DNA from: JACCVL01 sp963695375
GTDB taxonomy: Bacteria > Actinomycetota > Actinomycetes > Propionibacteriales > Nocardioidaceae
DNA: 64,000 nucleotides
NCBI GenBank assembly: GCA_963695375.1
Contig: OY968767.1
Span: 2,046,001 to 2,110,000 of the forward strand
Direction: 5' to 3'
Shown here: positions 41,256 to 49,069 of the stretch, piece after piece
Numbering within the stretch: the stretch's first letter is position 1
Layout: each line of letters opens with the position of its first letter
Program-made: the position numbers and the translations under genes
Notes under the pieces: generated by a model
The model's input: only the letters and a program-made list of their open reading frames with translations
What the model was told of the DNA's origin: nothing
Databases searched by the model: none

Positions 41256-42140
41256 GTGCCGTCGACGACCCGACTAGGCTCGCGCTGGACCTCGCGCCTG
41301 GGCGTGGGACTTCGCGCAGAGCGGAAGAGCCCGCAGACGTCAAGGCCTACGGCGACGGGTCCGGCAGTTCCTCGTGGTGCCGACCGCCGACCGCCCGCCG
41401 AGCTGACCGAACCGCCCGGTTTCGTCGCCGCGCTGCTCGAGGCCGGGCCGCGCCGGCCACCGCACGCGCCCGCCAGCTCGCGGTCCGCCGCTTCTCCGCC
41501 TGGCTGGTCGACGAGCAGGAGGCCGACACCGACCCGCTGCTCGGGCTGAAGGCGCCGCGGCTGGACGCCGCCGTCGTCGAGCCGCTCACCGATATCCAGC
41601 TCAAGGCCCTGCTCCGAGGCGTGCGCCGGGCCCGAGATGCGCGACCGCCGCGACGAGGCCATCGTCCGCTTCATGCTGGAGACCGGAGCGCGGGCCGGGA
41701 GATGGTCGCGCTCGCCGTCGCCGACATCGATCTGGCCGCCGGAACCGCGATCGTCCGCCGGGGGAAGGGCGGCAAGGGACGCTCGGTGGCGTTCGGTGCG
41801 CAGACTGCCCGGGCCATCGACCGCTACCTCCGCACCCGCCGCGGCCACCGGCTAACCGACAGCCCGGCGTTGTGGCTGGGGGACCGGGGCAAAGCGTTCA
41901 GCTACGACGCGCTGCACAAGACGCTGCGGGAACGAGCCGACCGGGCCGGCGTAGACGGCTTCCACCCGCACCGGATGCGGCACACCGCTGCGCACCGCTG
42001 GCTCGCCGCCCGGCGGCTCCGAGGGCGGCCTGATGGCCGTCGCCGGCTGGACCCGCCCCGACATGCTGCTGCTCAGACCCGAGCCCAGGCGTCCGCCCGG
42101 GCCGCCGAGGAAGCCCGAGCGTTGAACCTGGGGAGTTGTG
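41256..42140 (+). pseudogene. tyrosine recombinase/integrase relic
   Basis: Pieces of one tyrosine recombinase can be read only by changing frame at least five times. N-terminal SAM-like domain: RAERKSPQT, then ARQLAVRRFSAWLVDEQEAD. Catalytic domain: FMLETGARAGE (first Arg), IVRRGKGGKGRSVAFG, ERADRAGVDGFHPHRMRHTAAHRWLA (His and second Arg) and MAVAGWTRPDMLL. Frame breaks are seen near 41350, 41608, 41697, 42011 and 42077. The last removes the expected catalytic tyrosine (RYTRAQ). It cannot be active. It sits directly after sigA, as an integrase next to its att site would. Confidence 0.8.
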
Positions 42141-42233
42141 ACCCGGCGCGAGCGGCCAGCCGAGCCCCGACAGATCAGGCCCGAGCCGACGGTCCGGCAC
42201 GCTCTCCGGCGGATGCTCTCCCTGAGCGCAGGC

Positions 42234-42383
42234 GCGCTCGATGTCCACGCCGGCTGGGGCATCGCCGCGGCTGTCGGTAAAGGCAGCCGAATCTGCCAGT
42301 GCCGCTGACTGGGTGAGTAGGAGCACCACCGCTGCAACGACAGCCAGAGCGCTACTGATCCGCGTATGGATGCGAGCCCGTGG
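42234..42383 (-). pseudogene. N-terminal fragment of a secreted protein
   Basis: In the 361-bp stretch between the recombinase relic and the next gene, the minus strand reads a signal peptide-like run (ISSALAVVAAVVLLLTQ, cut after ALAD) followed by AAFTDSRGDAPAGVDIER. Secreted actinobacterial proteins with an RGDAPxGxDI segment continue for more than 100 residues; here the similarity stops. There is no proper start: the first codon after the stop TAG 42384-42386 is CCA. It looks like a truncated gene. The rest of 42141-42501 shows nothing I recognise. Confidence 0.35.
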
Positions 42384-42501
42384 CTACACGGTTGTTGGGA
42401 ACATTCCGGCTGACTCGCGGACCGCTGGCTCTTGATTCGGACCGGGCGCACAACGCTGTCGACGCTTTTCGCCGGCGACATTCCATCCGCCATATCCGCG
42501 A

Positions 42502-43551
42502 CTAGGGCGAGGGAAGGGGGTCGATCAACTTATAGATGTCACCGGGCAGGGGAAAGAAATCCCTGCCGAAAGTGAAGTACACGTGGCGGGCCTTGGTGCG
42601 ATCGTCGACGTAGAGGTCCATTGCGTCCGGCCCAGCCTTCGGAACGGTGTAGAGAACCTCCGCCGGCGCTCCCACGGGCTTCTTGATGATCTGAGCAGGG
42701 AGACCTCGTTTGCTCTCGCGCACGAAATAGACAGTGCCATCTGACGACACTGATGGATGTAGATCCACGAAGCCGATCGGGTGCGGAATTCTGGTCTTGA
42801 TGTCGCGGCGAATGTTCACCCGGAACACATAGGAGGCGTTTGGGCTGGAGCTCATTGCGAAGGTCGCACGCCCCCCGACCGCGTATGCACCGTTCACCTG
42901 CCCGACGAAGACTGACGGATGATGGAGATCGTCTCCGGGGCCATCCTTTGCCGTCCCCAACACCCGCAGGGCACCGGTCCTGCGGTCATACAGCATCACC
43001 CGATCAACAGACACTCCTCCCCTTTTGAAAAAGCGCTCGAACAGTACGTAGCGACCCGACAGCGTCGGGTCGGACTCGTCTGCAGGAGTGTTCACCCGGT
43101 CTGAAAGCTGGGCACGTCGACCGGTTCGCAGATTGACCCGGTAGAGATTGCCAGACGAGGGATCGTTGCCTCGCCATTGCTGGTACACCAGAGTCCGGCG
43201 GGAGATGCCCGCACCGAAGGCCGACGTGCCCTTGGGGTTGATCCGGACCCTTGGCTTGGTGCCCCGTTGAACGAAGTAGTTCCTGGTGTTGAGCGACCTG
43301 TTGTAGCGGGCCCAGCCGAACCACCGCCCGTCGGCAGCCGGCGATCCCAGGGAAATCGGCCGGTCCGCCGTCTTCACCGGTATCGGCGTGAGCTCCCCAG
43401 ACGAGGCGGGAGCGGTGACGGCGAGGAGCGCGAGGGCGAGAGAAACTGCCACAACCCGAAGGAGGTTTCGACGACCCGCCTGCCCGGCGCGGCGATCAAG
43501 CGAGCGCGGCAAACCAACGCGGACGTTGCGGCGAACCGGGAGTGGCCGCAT
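42502..43551 (-). CDS. secreted beta-propeller-like protein, unknown function
   Basis: 349 residues. A basic start and a hydrophobic signal segment (about 30-50, NLLRVVAVSLALALLAVTAPASS) suggest secretion. The rest has TolB/PD40-like repeats: strands such as LYRVNLRTGRRAQLS, VMLYDRRTGALRVLG and YVFRVNIRRD, each following a DxxxPxxSGRYVLF-type turn. I do not know a function. GC content and codon choice are less extreme than in neighbouring housekeeping genes. ATG 43551 has AAAGGGG in front. It lies between att-like copies 1 and 2, so it is probable island cargo. Confidence 0.7.
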   Translation of the reverse strand: MRPLPVRRNVRVGLPRSLDRRAGQAGRRNLLRVVAVSLALALLAVTAPASSGELTPIPVKTADRPISLGSPAADGRWFGWARYNRSLNTRNYFVQRGTKPRVRINPKGTSAFGAGISRRTLVYQQWRGNDPSSGNLYRVNLRTGRRAQLSDRVNTPADESDPTLSGRYVLFERFFKRGGVSVDRVMLYDRRTGALRVLGTAKDGPGDDLHHPSVFVGQVNGAYAVGGRATFAMSSSPNASYVFRVNIRRDIKTRIPHPIGFVDLHPSVSSDGTVYFVRESKRGLPAQIIKKPVGAPAEVLYTVPKAGPDAMDLYVDDRTKARHVYFTFGRDFFPLPGDIYKLIDPLPSP

Positions 43552-44177
43552 GCTCGGCCCCTTTCAAGAGACCGGGGCCGGCGGAGCTTCGACCGCCCAT
43601 GGGAGCGACCAGCCCCCATCTGTTGCCGACAGCTTAGACCCGCACCACTCCCCTGTCGATCAACTCGAGGCGTCCTGACCTTAACTACGAGTCCGTCGAC
43701 TCCAGCCACGGCCGTCAGCCGACCCGCTCACCGTGATACCGCGCTCGCCTCGCTTGGGCGATGACCGCGACCTGAGCCGGACGAACACCCGCCGCCCGTC
43801 CCGGCGCTCCTGTTGGCTCTCTCGTCGATCGTGGTCGGTCATCACGAACTCCTGTCAGTCGGGGATATTTCGCCCCACAGCGCTCGCGACCTGGCCGTCT
43901 GTCCCGCTCAGGCGCAGAGCGCTCAGGCGTCCCTGTGGGCGACTATCTGGACTGAGATCCGCCGCATGGGACCGGAGAACCGAACCGATCTGCGAAGACG
44001 CTCGGAGCTCGCTCGGGTCAATGCCGGTGTGAGTGGCCGGACACTGCGGTCGGCACGGTCAGCGATGACTGGCCGCTTTGGCCCGACGACTGTGACCGAT
44101 GTTGCTCGGATTTTCAGCCGCGACGGCCATCTGGTGCACCTAGAAGCTCGGGCTCGCCGACAAGGGGTAGGCGCGCT
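43552..44177. other. 626-bp stretch without a convincing gene
   Basis: It holds the promoter region of the secreted protein on the left and att-like copy 2 (43897-43955). The short plus-strand frames here have no ribosome site and no recognisable domain. One (about 43813-44184) reads through the att-like copy and is probably chance. Confidence 0.5.
43897..43955 (+). repeat. att-like copy 2 of the sigA 3' end
   Basis: The last 15 bases, 43941-43955, are identical to the end of sigA. The whole 59-bp segment also aligns with 46043-46102 with one gap (shared AGCGCTCA-GCGT and ACTATCTGGACTGA). It marks the right end of the first inserted segment and the left end of the second. Confidence 0.6.
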
Positions 44178-44663
44178 TCAGTGACAGGTGAAGGAGAAGC
44201 GGTCCACGACAGACCTCAGTTCGCCGTCTTGGTAGGTGAGGTGGCTCACGGCTCTGAGGAAGACCCTTCCTGTTGGCTGTCCGTCAGCGTCGTAGATCGT
44301 TCGCGGCTCGACGATGACAACAGTGTTCGTGGTGGTCGAGCGGGTGACATTCAGGCCGATGTGCTCGGTCGCGACGCCAGTCAGGTAGCGCCCGTCAGGG
44401 AATGTCACGGTGTACCGCAGCGTGGTGGTTCCGCGGATGTGGAGGGCTCCGCCGCCTGTGGTTACTGCCTGACCGATGAAGGTTTCGGTGCCGACCTGCC
44501 GGCCCTCGGTCTCCTCGAAGCACTCCGGGAGTGTGTTTGTCGTCGGGAGCTCCTCGTTGTGATAGATCGGGGTCACAGTCGCGGGGTCTGCTGTGGCGAC
44601 GTTCCCGACCGTCAGCGGGGCGACAAGCACTAGTGAGAAGAGGCCGATACGTCTCAGGATCAT
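44178..44663 (-). CDS. secreted hypothetical protein
   Basis: 161 residues. A signal peptide (about 1-26, MILRRIGLFSLVLVAPLTVG...ATA) precedes a beta-rich body: FIGQAVTTGGGALHIRGTTTLRYTVTFPDGRYLTG, with repeated TTT and VxV stretches and two cysteines (near residue 50 and second from the end, FTCH), which could form a disulphide. I do not recognise the family. ATG 44663 has AAGGTGG upstream; the frame back to 44714 adds no signal sequence. It lies between att-like copies 2 and 3 and is probable island cargo. Confidence 0.65.
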   Translation of the reverse strand: MILRRIGLFSLVLVAPLTVGNVATADPATVTPIYHNEELPTTNTLPECFEETEGRQVGTETFIGQAVTTGGGALHIRGTTTLRYTVTFPDGRYLTGVATEHIGLNVTRSTTTNTVVIVEPRTIYDADGQPTGRVFLRAVSHLTYQDGELRSVVDRFSFTCH

Positions 44664-44853
44664 GGTGTCCCACCTTGTCGCATTTCGATGGATGAGTCGT
44701 GGCCAGCAGGGCACTGACCTTTGGCGTGGCTCGCGCTCGCGGTGCCGTCGGCCAGACCGGGCGAGGCCGCTGCCGGCGGGTGCTCATCATGTGCAGGGAG
44801 GCGGTAGCAGCAGAACCCCTTACTTTTCACTAGCCGCGGTGCAACGCTGGGGC

Positions 44854-45879
44854 ATGCATCGCGGCGCTGCAGACACCGGTGAGGTCATCGCGGGGGTCGC
44901 TCAAGATGCCACCACCCCGGCAGAGTTCGCCGATGCGGTCATGGACACAGTGTCCGACCTGGTGCCGTTCGACGGCTATTGTCTGTTCGGGACGGACCCC
45001 CTCAGCGGCGTCCGGACGTTTATGTACTCTCGGCACGGCCTTGACGGCCTCGCGGAGCAGCTGGCATACAACGAGTTCGTCGAGGTGGACGCCAACCGTT
45101 ACCGCGAGCTGGGCAGCTCGGCCAGGCCCATCGGCGTGATGTCCACCGCCGACTCACAAGGCCGCCGCAGCTCCCGTATGCACGACATGCTGCGCCCGGC
45201 TGGGTTCGGCTCGGAACTGCGTCTTGTGCTGCGCTCTGGCTGGGTTTTCGGCGGGATCAGCCTGTTCCGCGAGGCAGGTGCGCGGCCATTCGGTGACTCC
45301 GACCTGGAGCAGGCTCTGACCCTGGCGGGCGGTCTACGCCGGGCGGTTCAGCGACACCCGGTGCGCCCGATCCCGGCACCGAGGACAACCATGCCCACCG
45401 GTGTCATTCTGCTCAACCCTGCCAACCACGTGCTCGCTCAGACCGCCGGGGTAGCCCGCTGGCTCGATGAGCTCTGCATCGGCGGCGATGACGAGATGAT
45501 GCCCGCCGACCACATGCGAATGGTCTTGGACGTCGCCACCGCCTCACGGACCGCGGCCGGCCCGGTGGTCTGCCGAACTCGAACCGCCTCCGGACGCTGG
45601 TTGATCGTTGAGGCCGCGCCGTTGAACGGTTCCGAGGCCGACACCACAATCATGCTGCGGAGCGCCGAGGTCGCCTCCTTGCTACCGGCCGCGGTCGCCT
45701 GGTTCGGCCTTACCCCACGCGAGTATGAGGTTCTTGCTGCCGCGAGCATGGGGCTGCCCGCCAAGCACATCGCTCGCGACCTCGCCCTCGCCGTCCCAAC
45801 CGTCAACGCCCACTTGCAGTCGATCTACCGCAAGGCTGGAGTCACCGGTCGCGAACAATTGCTCGCCTCGCTCAGCTGA
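44854..45879 (+). CDS. LuxR-family transcriptional regulator
   Basis: 341 residues. The last 60 form a LuxR helix-turn-helix: FGLTPREYEVLAAASMGLPAKHIARDLALAVPTVNAHLQSIYRKAGVTGREQLL. The N-terminal half (about 1-170) looks like a GAF-type sensory domain, and the middle (about 190-280) could be a PAS-like domain (VILLNPANHVLAQTAGVARWL); both are inferred from pattern. No receiver Asp is seen, so it is not a normal response regulator. Start ATG 44854 is tentative; GTG 44839 is also in frame. Its targets may be the adjacent island genes. Confidence 0.85.
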   Translation: MHRGAADTGEVIAGVAQDATTPAEFADAVMDTVSDLVPFDGYCLFGTDPLSGVRTFMYSRHGLDGLAEQLAYNEFVEVDANRYRELGSSARPIGVMSTADSQGRRSSRMHDMLRPAGFGSELRLVLRSGWVFGGISLFREAGARPFGDSDLEQALTLAGGLRRAVQRHPVRPIPAPRTTMPTGVILLNPANHVLAQTAGVARWLDELCIGGDDEMMPADHMRMVLDVATASRTAAGPVVCRTRTASGRWLIVEAAPLNGSEADTTIMLRSAEVASLLPAAVAWFGLTPREYEVLAAASMGLPAKHIARDLALAVPTVNAHLQSIYRKAGVTGREQLLASLS

Positions 45880-46147
45880 TCTCCGAGCGCAGCTGCAGTG
45901 GCCCCGTTTCCCGAGTGGTGCCAGCTGCCGCTGACGCTGTCAGCATGGGCATCAGCTCGACGCTGGCTGCCGCCATCGACGGTGCCGTCGGCCGGCTGCA
46001 TCACAGTCCAAGATGTTCAGGGCACAACCTTCTAAACTGCACGTTCGTGATGCTCGGCCGCACAGCGCTCACGCGTTTCTGCTGCGCAACTATCTGGACT
46101 GACCCTCGCCTCTGGCCTGCACTGCGGAGGGCACCCGGCTCCGTAGC
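45880..46147. other. gap with att-like copy 3, no gene seen
   Basis: The gap between the LuxR gene and the ECF sigma gene is 332 bp; its right part is the ECF41 promoter, listed separately. The left part holds att-like copy 3. Short frames here lack ribosome sites and domains. Confidence 0.5.
46043..46102 (+). repeat. att-like copy 3 of the sigA 3' end
   Basis: Ends in AACTATCTGGACTGA (one change from sigA). Read in the sigma frame, the end is P-H-S-A-H-A-F-L-L-R-N-Y-L-D-stop, close to the true sigA end H-P-S-R-S-Q-V-L-R-D-Y-L-D-stop. This looks like a displaced, drifted piece of a sigA 3' end, as expected at the far end (attR) of an inserted element. Confidence 0.6.
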
Positions 46148-46174
46148 GGTCACACAACACACTCGGCGTACGTC
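46148..46174 (+). promoter_or_regulatory. ECF41-type promoter, sigma gene
   Basis: GGTCACA (46148-46154), exactly 16 bases, then CGTC (46171-46174), 38 bases before ATG 46212. ECF41 sigma factors are known to use TGTCACA-N16-CGTC and to control their own gene; only the first base differs. Confidence 0.7.
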
Positions 46175-46211
46175 ACCCGGTTGACGGACGACGCATGGGA
46201 GTGTGACCGCG

Positions 46212-47051
46212 ATGGACCAAACGGCAGTGTTCGAGGCCGAGCGCCCCAGGCTTCTGCGCATCGCCAGCCGAGTGCTCGGTGACCCGACCGAAGCCGAGGA
46301 CGTCGTCCAGACGGCGTGGATCCGGCTGCGCAGCACTCCTATAGACATCGACAATCTGCCCGGCTGGCTGACCACGGTCACCACTCGACTGTGTCTGGAC
46401 CGACTGCGCACCCGGACACCCGAGCCGACGGCCGACGTCGAGCCCACCGAGCGCGCTCCGGACCCCGCCGAGGAGATCGCGCTGGCCGACACCGTCGGCG
46501 TGGCCTTGCAGATCGTGCTCGATCGACTCACCCCCGGCGAACGGATCGCCTTTGTCCTCCACGACAGCTTCGCGATCGACTTCCCAACCGTCGCCTCGAT
46601 CCTGGGCACCACCCCGGTCGCTGCGCGGAAGCTCGCCTCGCGCGCTCGCGCCAAGATCGCTCAGCCGGCTGCTGTGGAGTACCCGGCGGACTGGGCGATC
46701 GTCGACGCCTTCCTCGCGGCGGCACGGGGAGGTGACTTTGCGCGGCTCATGGAGCTCTTGGCGCCGGGCGCCGTTGCCGTCGGCGACGACGCGGCCATCG
46801 CCCTCGGCACCCCCGCCCGCATCGAGGGGGGCCGCCAGGTGGCCGAGATGTTCAACGGCGCGGCCAAGGCAGCCCTGTCGGTCCTTATCGGCGACCGTCC
46901 CGGTGCCGCCTGGATGCACCGCGGCGAGTTCAGGGTCGCCTTCGACTTCACCATCGAGGATGGTCTCGTGCACCGCATCGACTTCCGAGCCGACCCCGAC
47001 GTGCTGACGAGCGTGGCCAAGCGGACCCCAGGACGCCTGCCCGGCGCGTGA
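46212..47051 (+). CDS. ECF41/SigJ-type extracytoplasmic function sigma factor
   Basis: 279 residues. Sigma region 2 (FEAERPRLLRIASRVLGDPTEAEDVVQTAWIRL, about 8-40), region 4 (LTPGERIAFVLHDSFAIDFPTVASILGTTPVAARKLASRARAK, about 110-152), then a C-terminal SnoaL-like domain of about 110 residues (WAIVDAFLAAARGGDFARLMELLAPGAVAVGD). That fused domain defines ECF41, where it replaces an anti-sigma factor. IEGGRQV and ADPDVL stand where the family's DGGGKV and NPDKL motifs belong. ATG 46212 has GGGAG about ten bases ahead; GTG 46203 is too close to it. An ECF41 promoter precedes the gene. Confidence 0.9.
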   Translation: MDQTAVFEAERPRLLRIASRVLGDPTEAEDVVQTAWIRLRSTPIDIDNLPGWLTTVTTRLCLDRLRTRTPEPTADVEPTERAPDPAEEIALADTVGVALQIVLDRLTPGERIAFVLHDSFAIDFPTVASILGTTPVAARKLASRARAKIAQPAAVEYPADWAIVDAFLAAARGGDFARLMELLAPGAVAVGDDAAIALGTPARIEGGRQVAEMFNGAAKAALSVLIGDRPGAAWMHRGEFRVAFDFTIEDGLVHRIDFRADPDVLTSVAKRTPGRLPGA

Positions 47052-47103
47052 AGCACGAACCGCCTCCCCGCTCGCGTCGGTCGACGGCCTTCGGTGCCGA
47101 AGC

Positions 47104-47130
47104 GGTCACACTCGGGCCCGGCCGAACGTC
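47104..47130 (+). promoter_or_regulatory. ECF41-type promoter, DUF1059 gene
   Basis: GGTCACA (47104-47110), exactly 16 bases, then CGTC (47127-47130), 68 bases before ATG 47199. It is the same signature and spacing as at 46148-46174, both preceded by AGC. Confidence 0.7.
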
Positions 47131-47198
47131 ATCCAGCTACGAGGGTTCGTGAACGGACCCCTAGACCTGATTCCTAGCGACGAAGGGCGGCCCAACCG

Positions 47199-47435
47199 AT
47201 GAAGACGATGACCTGCCGGCAGCTCGGCGGACCCTGTGACCTCGAGCTGCACGGGGAGACCGCGGACCACGTCATCAAGGGTCAGGACCGGCACCTCAAG
47301 GAGGCGGTCAAGGCGGGCGACAGCACCCACGAGCCGGCCCATAAGGAGATGAAGGGTCGCTGGAAGCATCCGAAGGCGTCGATGAGCTGGTACCGCGACG
47401 TCAAGAAGGCGTTCGCCGAGCTCCCCGAGAACTGA
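47199..47435 (+). CDS. DUF1059-family small protein
   Basis: 78 residues. MKTMTCRQLGGPCDLELHG with the paired cysteines and TADHVIKGQDRHLKEAV are the DUF1059 start; an added C-terminal part (EMKGRWKHPKASMSWYRDVKKAFAELP) is typical of the actinobacterial group. Small cytoplasmic protein, no membrane span; the two Cys and several His could bind metal, but that is inference. The function is unknown. An ECF41-type promoter lies upstream, so it is a likely target of the neighbouring sigma factor. Confidence 0.85.
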   Translation: MKTMTCRQLGGPCDLELHGETADHVIKGQDRHLKEAVKAGDSTHEPAHKEMKGRWKHPKASMSWYRDVKKAFAELPEN

Positions 47436-47471
47436 TGCGCGAGGCAGGTGCAAAGCGTCGATCGTGAGCGG

Positions 47472-48389
47472 CTAGGCGTCGCAGGCGATGCCGTCGCCAT
47501 CCGCGTCGAAGCCGTGCGGGTCGTCGCCCACGACGCGGAAACCCTGGGCGCTGAGCTGCGTGCAGTCGAGGTCCGGCGGGTAGGGCGGGATGCAGGCGCC
47601 GGAGTAGTTGGGGTCGCAGTTGCCGCCGCCGGCGGCCGGGGGAGACGCCGGCTCGGTTGGGGCGAGTGGCGCGCCGAAGTGGGAGCAGTGGCCCCACAGG
47701 CCACGGCCGGCCGACCTTGCCGACGATTCGGCCGCGTACATGACGTCGATGAATCGGTCGTTCGGTTCGTACAAAGCGGCCCTGGCGAACCCGCGGGCGA
47801 CCATGGTCCGGTTGACGAACAGCGCGTCGCCGTCGTCGACCGACCACAGGTACAACAGGGTGCGGTCGTAGGAGTCCTTGAGCTCCTGATCGGGCAGCAC
47901 CCAGACGGTCGAGCCCACCGGGGCCAGCCGGGCCAAGGCGTCGGACGCAGCCGGACCGAAGCACTGCACCGGCTCGCTCGGATGGACCGTCTCCGGCGTG
48001 TCGATCTCCAGCAGGCGCACGTCCACTGACGCCGTGGACCGCAGCACCCGGCCGGAGCGCAGTGCGTGCAGCTCGAGGGTGTCGCCGTCGACGATGCGCT
48101 CGACGACTGCCCGTTGCGCTCCTTCGGGTACGCCCGCAGGGGTCCCACCCCGGGAGGGTCCATCCGCTGGCGCTGAGGCGTCCGGTTCGTCGTCCGACGG
48201 CGGGTCGTCCGCCGGAGTCTCGTCACGGTTCTGCCCGGGCTCGTCGTTCGACGACGATGGTGAAGTCTCGCGGCTGCCGCCGCGCGGCGGGTCGGCGCTC
48301 GCGTCTGTGGCCGGACCGCATCCGGCGGAGACCACGACCGTGATCAGCAGCGCGGCGAGAGCTCCGAGCACCCTTGTCAGCACCACCAC
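47472..48389 (-). CDS. secreted thermonuclease (SNase) lipoprotein with excalibur domain
   Basis: 305 residues. Signal peptide with lipobox VSAGC (about residue 24), a disordered acidic/Pro/Ser linker to about 90, then a staphylococcal-nuclease fold: VVERIVDGDTLEL, VDVRLLEIDTPETVHP, DSYDRTLLYLW and the late NRTMVARGFARAALYEP. The calcium and arginine residues of SNase are in these motifs. A C-terminal excalibur domain follows: NCDPNYSGACIPP...CTQL...DPHGFDADGDGIACDA, with the DxDxDGxxC calcium loop. It probably degrades nucleic acid outside the cell. Confidence 0.9.
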   Translation of the reverse strand: MVVLTRVLGALAALLITVVVSAGCGPATDASADPPRGGSRETSPSSSNDEPGQNRDETPADDPPSDDEPDASAPADGPSRGGTPAGVPEGAQRAVVERIVDGDTLELHALRSGRVLRSTASVDVRLLEIDTPETVHPSEPVQCFGPAASDALARLAPVGSTVWVLPDQELKDSYDRTLLYLWSVDDGDALFVNRTMVARGFARAALYEPNDRFIDVMYAAESSARSAGRGLWGHCSHFGAPLAPTEPASPPAAGGGNCDPNYSGACIPPYPPDLDCTQLSAQGFRVVGDDPHGFDADGDGIACDA

Positions 48390-48531
48390 GCCCCCGCCCC
48401 CTGGCCGTCCGTGGAGGAGACGCTACGCATTGCCGGATCCGGCGTCTCCGCGATCACCCCATTGGCAGCAGTCGACGCCCGCGTCGTACAGCTGGAGAGC
48501 TGGCGCACCGTGCCTGCTACAGATGGTCACT

Positions 48532-48973
48532 ATGGTCGCGCCCAGCAAGCCGAGCGTGCTGTTCATGTGCGTCCACAACGCCGGCCGCTCCCAGATGGCA
48601 GCCGGGTACCTCCGCGCGCTCGCGGGCGACCAGGTCGACGTCCGCTCCGCCGGCTCCCGCCCCGGCGAGACGGTGAACCACGTGGCTGTCGCGGCCATGG
48701 CCGAGGACGGGATCGACATCAGTGACAACCGGCCCAGGCTGGCCACGGCCGAGGTGCTGCGAACCGCCGATGTGGTCGTCACGATGGGATGCGGTGACGA
48801 GTGCACCTACTACCCCGGCAAGAGGTACCTGGACTGGGAGCTCGACGACCCCGCGGGACGAGGAGCTTGACGCCGTCCGCGCGATCCGCGACGACATCAA
48901 AGCGCTGGTGCGAGCCCTGCTCGGCGAGCTGGTTCCGGGTCAAATTGCTCAGTCGCAGGGCCGTTGTCCGTGA
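48532..48973 (+). pseudogene. arsenate reductase/low-molecular-weight phosphatase-like, one-base frameshift
   Basis: VLFMCVHNAGRSQMAAGYL is the active-site loop C-x-x-N-x-G-R-S of the thioredoxin-linked ArsC class; RSAGSRPGETVNHVAVAAM and DVVVTMGCGDECTYYPGKRYLDWELDDP follow, with the two resolving-type cysteines. The frame then breaks at GGG 48855-48857: removing one G gives PADEELDAVRAIRDDIKALVRALLGEL, the normal family end, and a stop at 48971-48973. As sequenced the product ends early at 48870. No ArsR or Acr3 gene is next to it. ATG 48532 or 48523 are both possible starts. Confidence 0.8.
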
Positions 48974-49069
48974 CCCGATTCGGACAAAGCCACCCCTCGC
49001 TCGGCGACGGATGTCACTATCGGTGTAATCCCGGCCTAGGCCGGGACCGCTGGCGAGACGGGTTCTGCG

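Noticed and set aside
43813..44184. 123-codon open frame across att-like copy 2
   Set aside because: No ribosome site, no domain, and it reads through the repeat; treated as chance.
44576..44603. GGTCACA possibly starting a third ECF41 promoter
   Set aside because: The position 16 bases downstream reads TGGC rather than CGTC, and it lies inside a gene.
48416..48453. Inverted repeat GGAGACGC...GCGTCTCC upstream of the arsC-like gene, possible ArsR site or attenuator
   Set aside because: Arms of eight bases with an 18-base spacer are not distinctive, and no ArsR gene is nearby.
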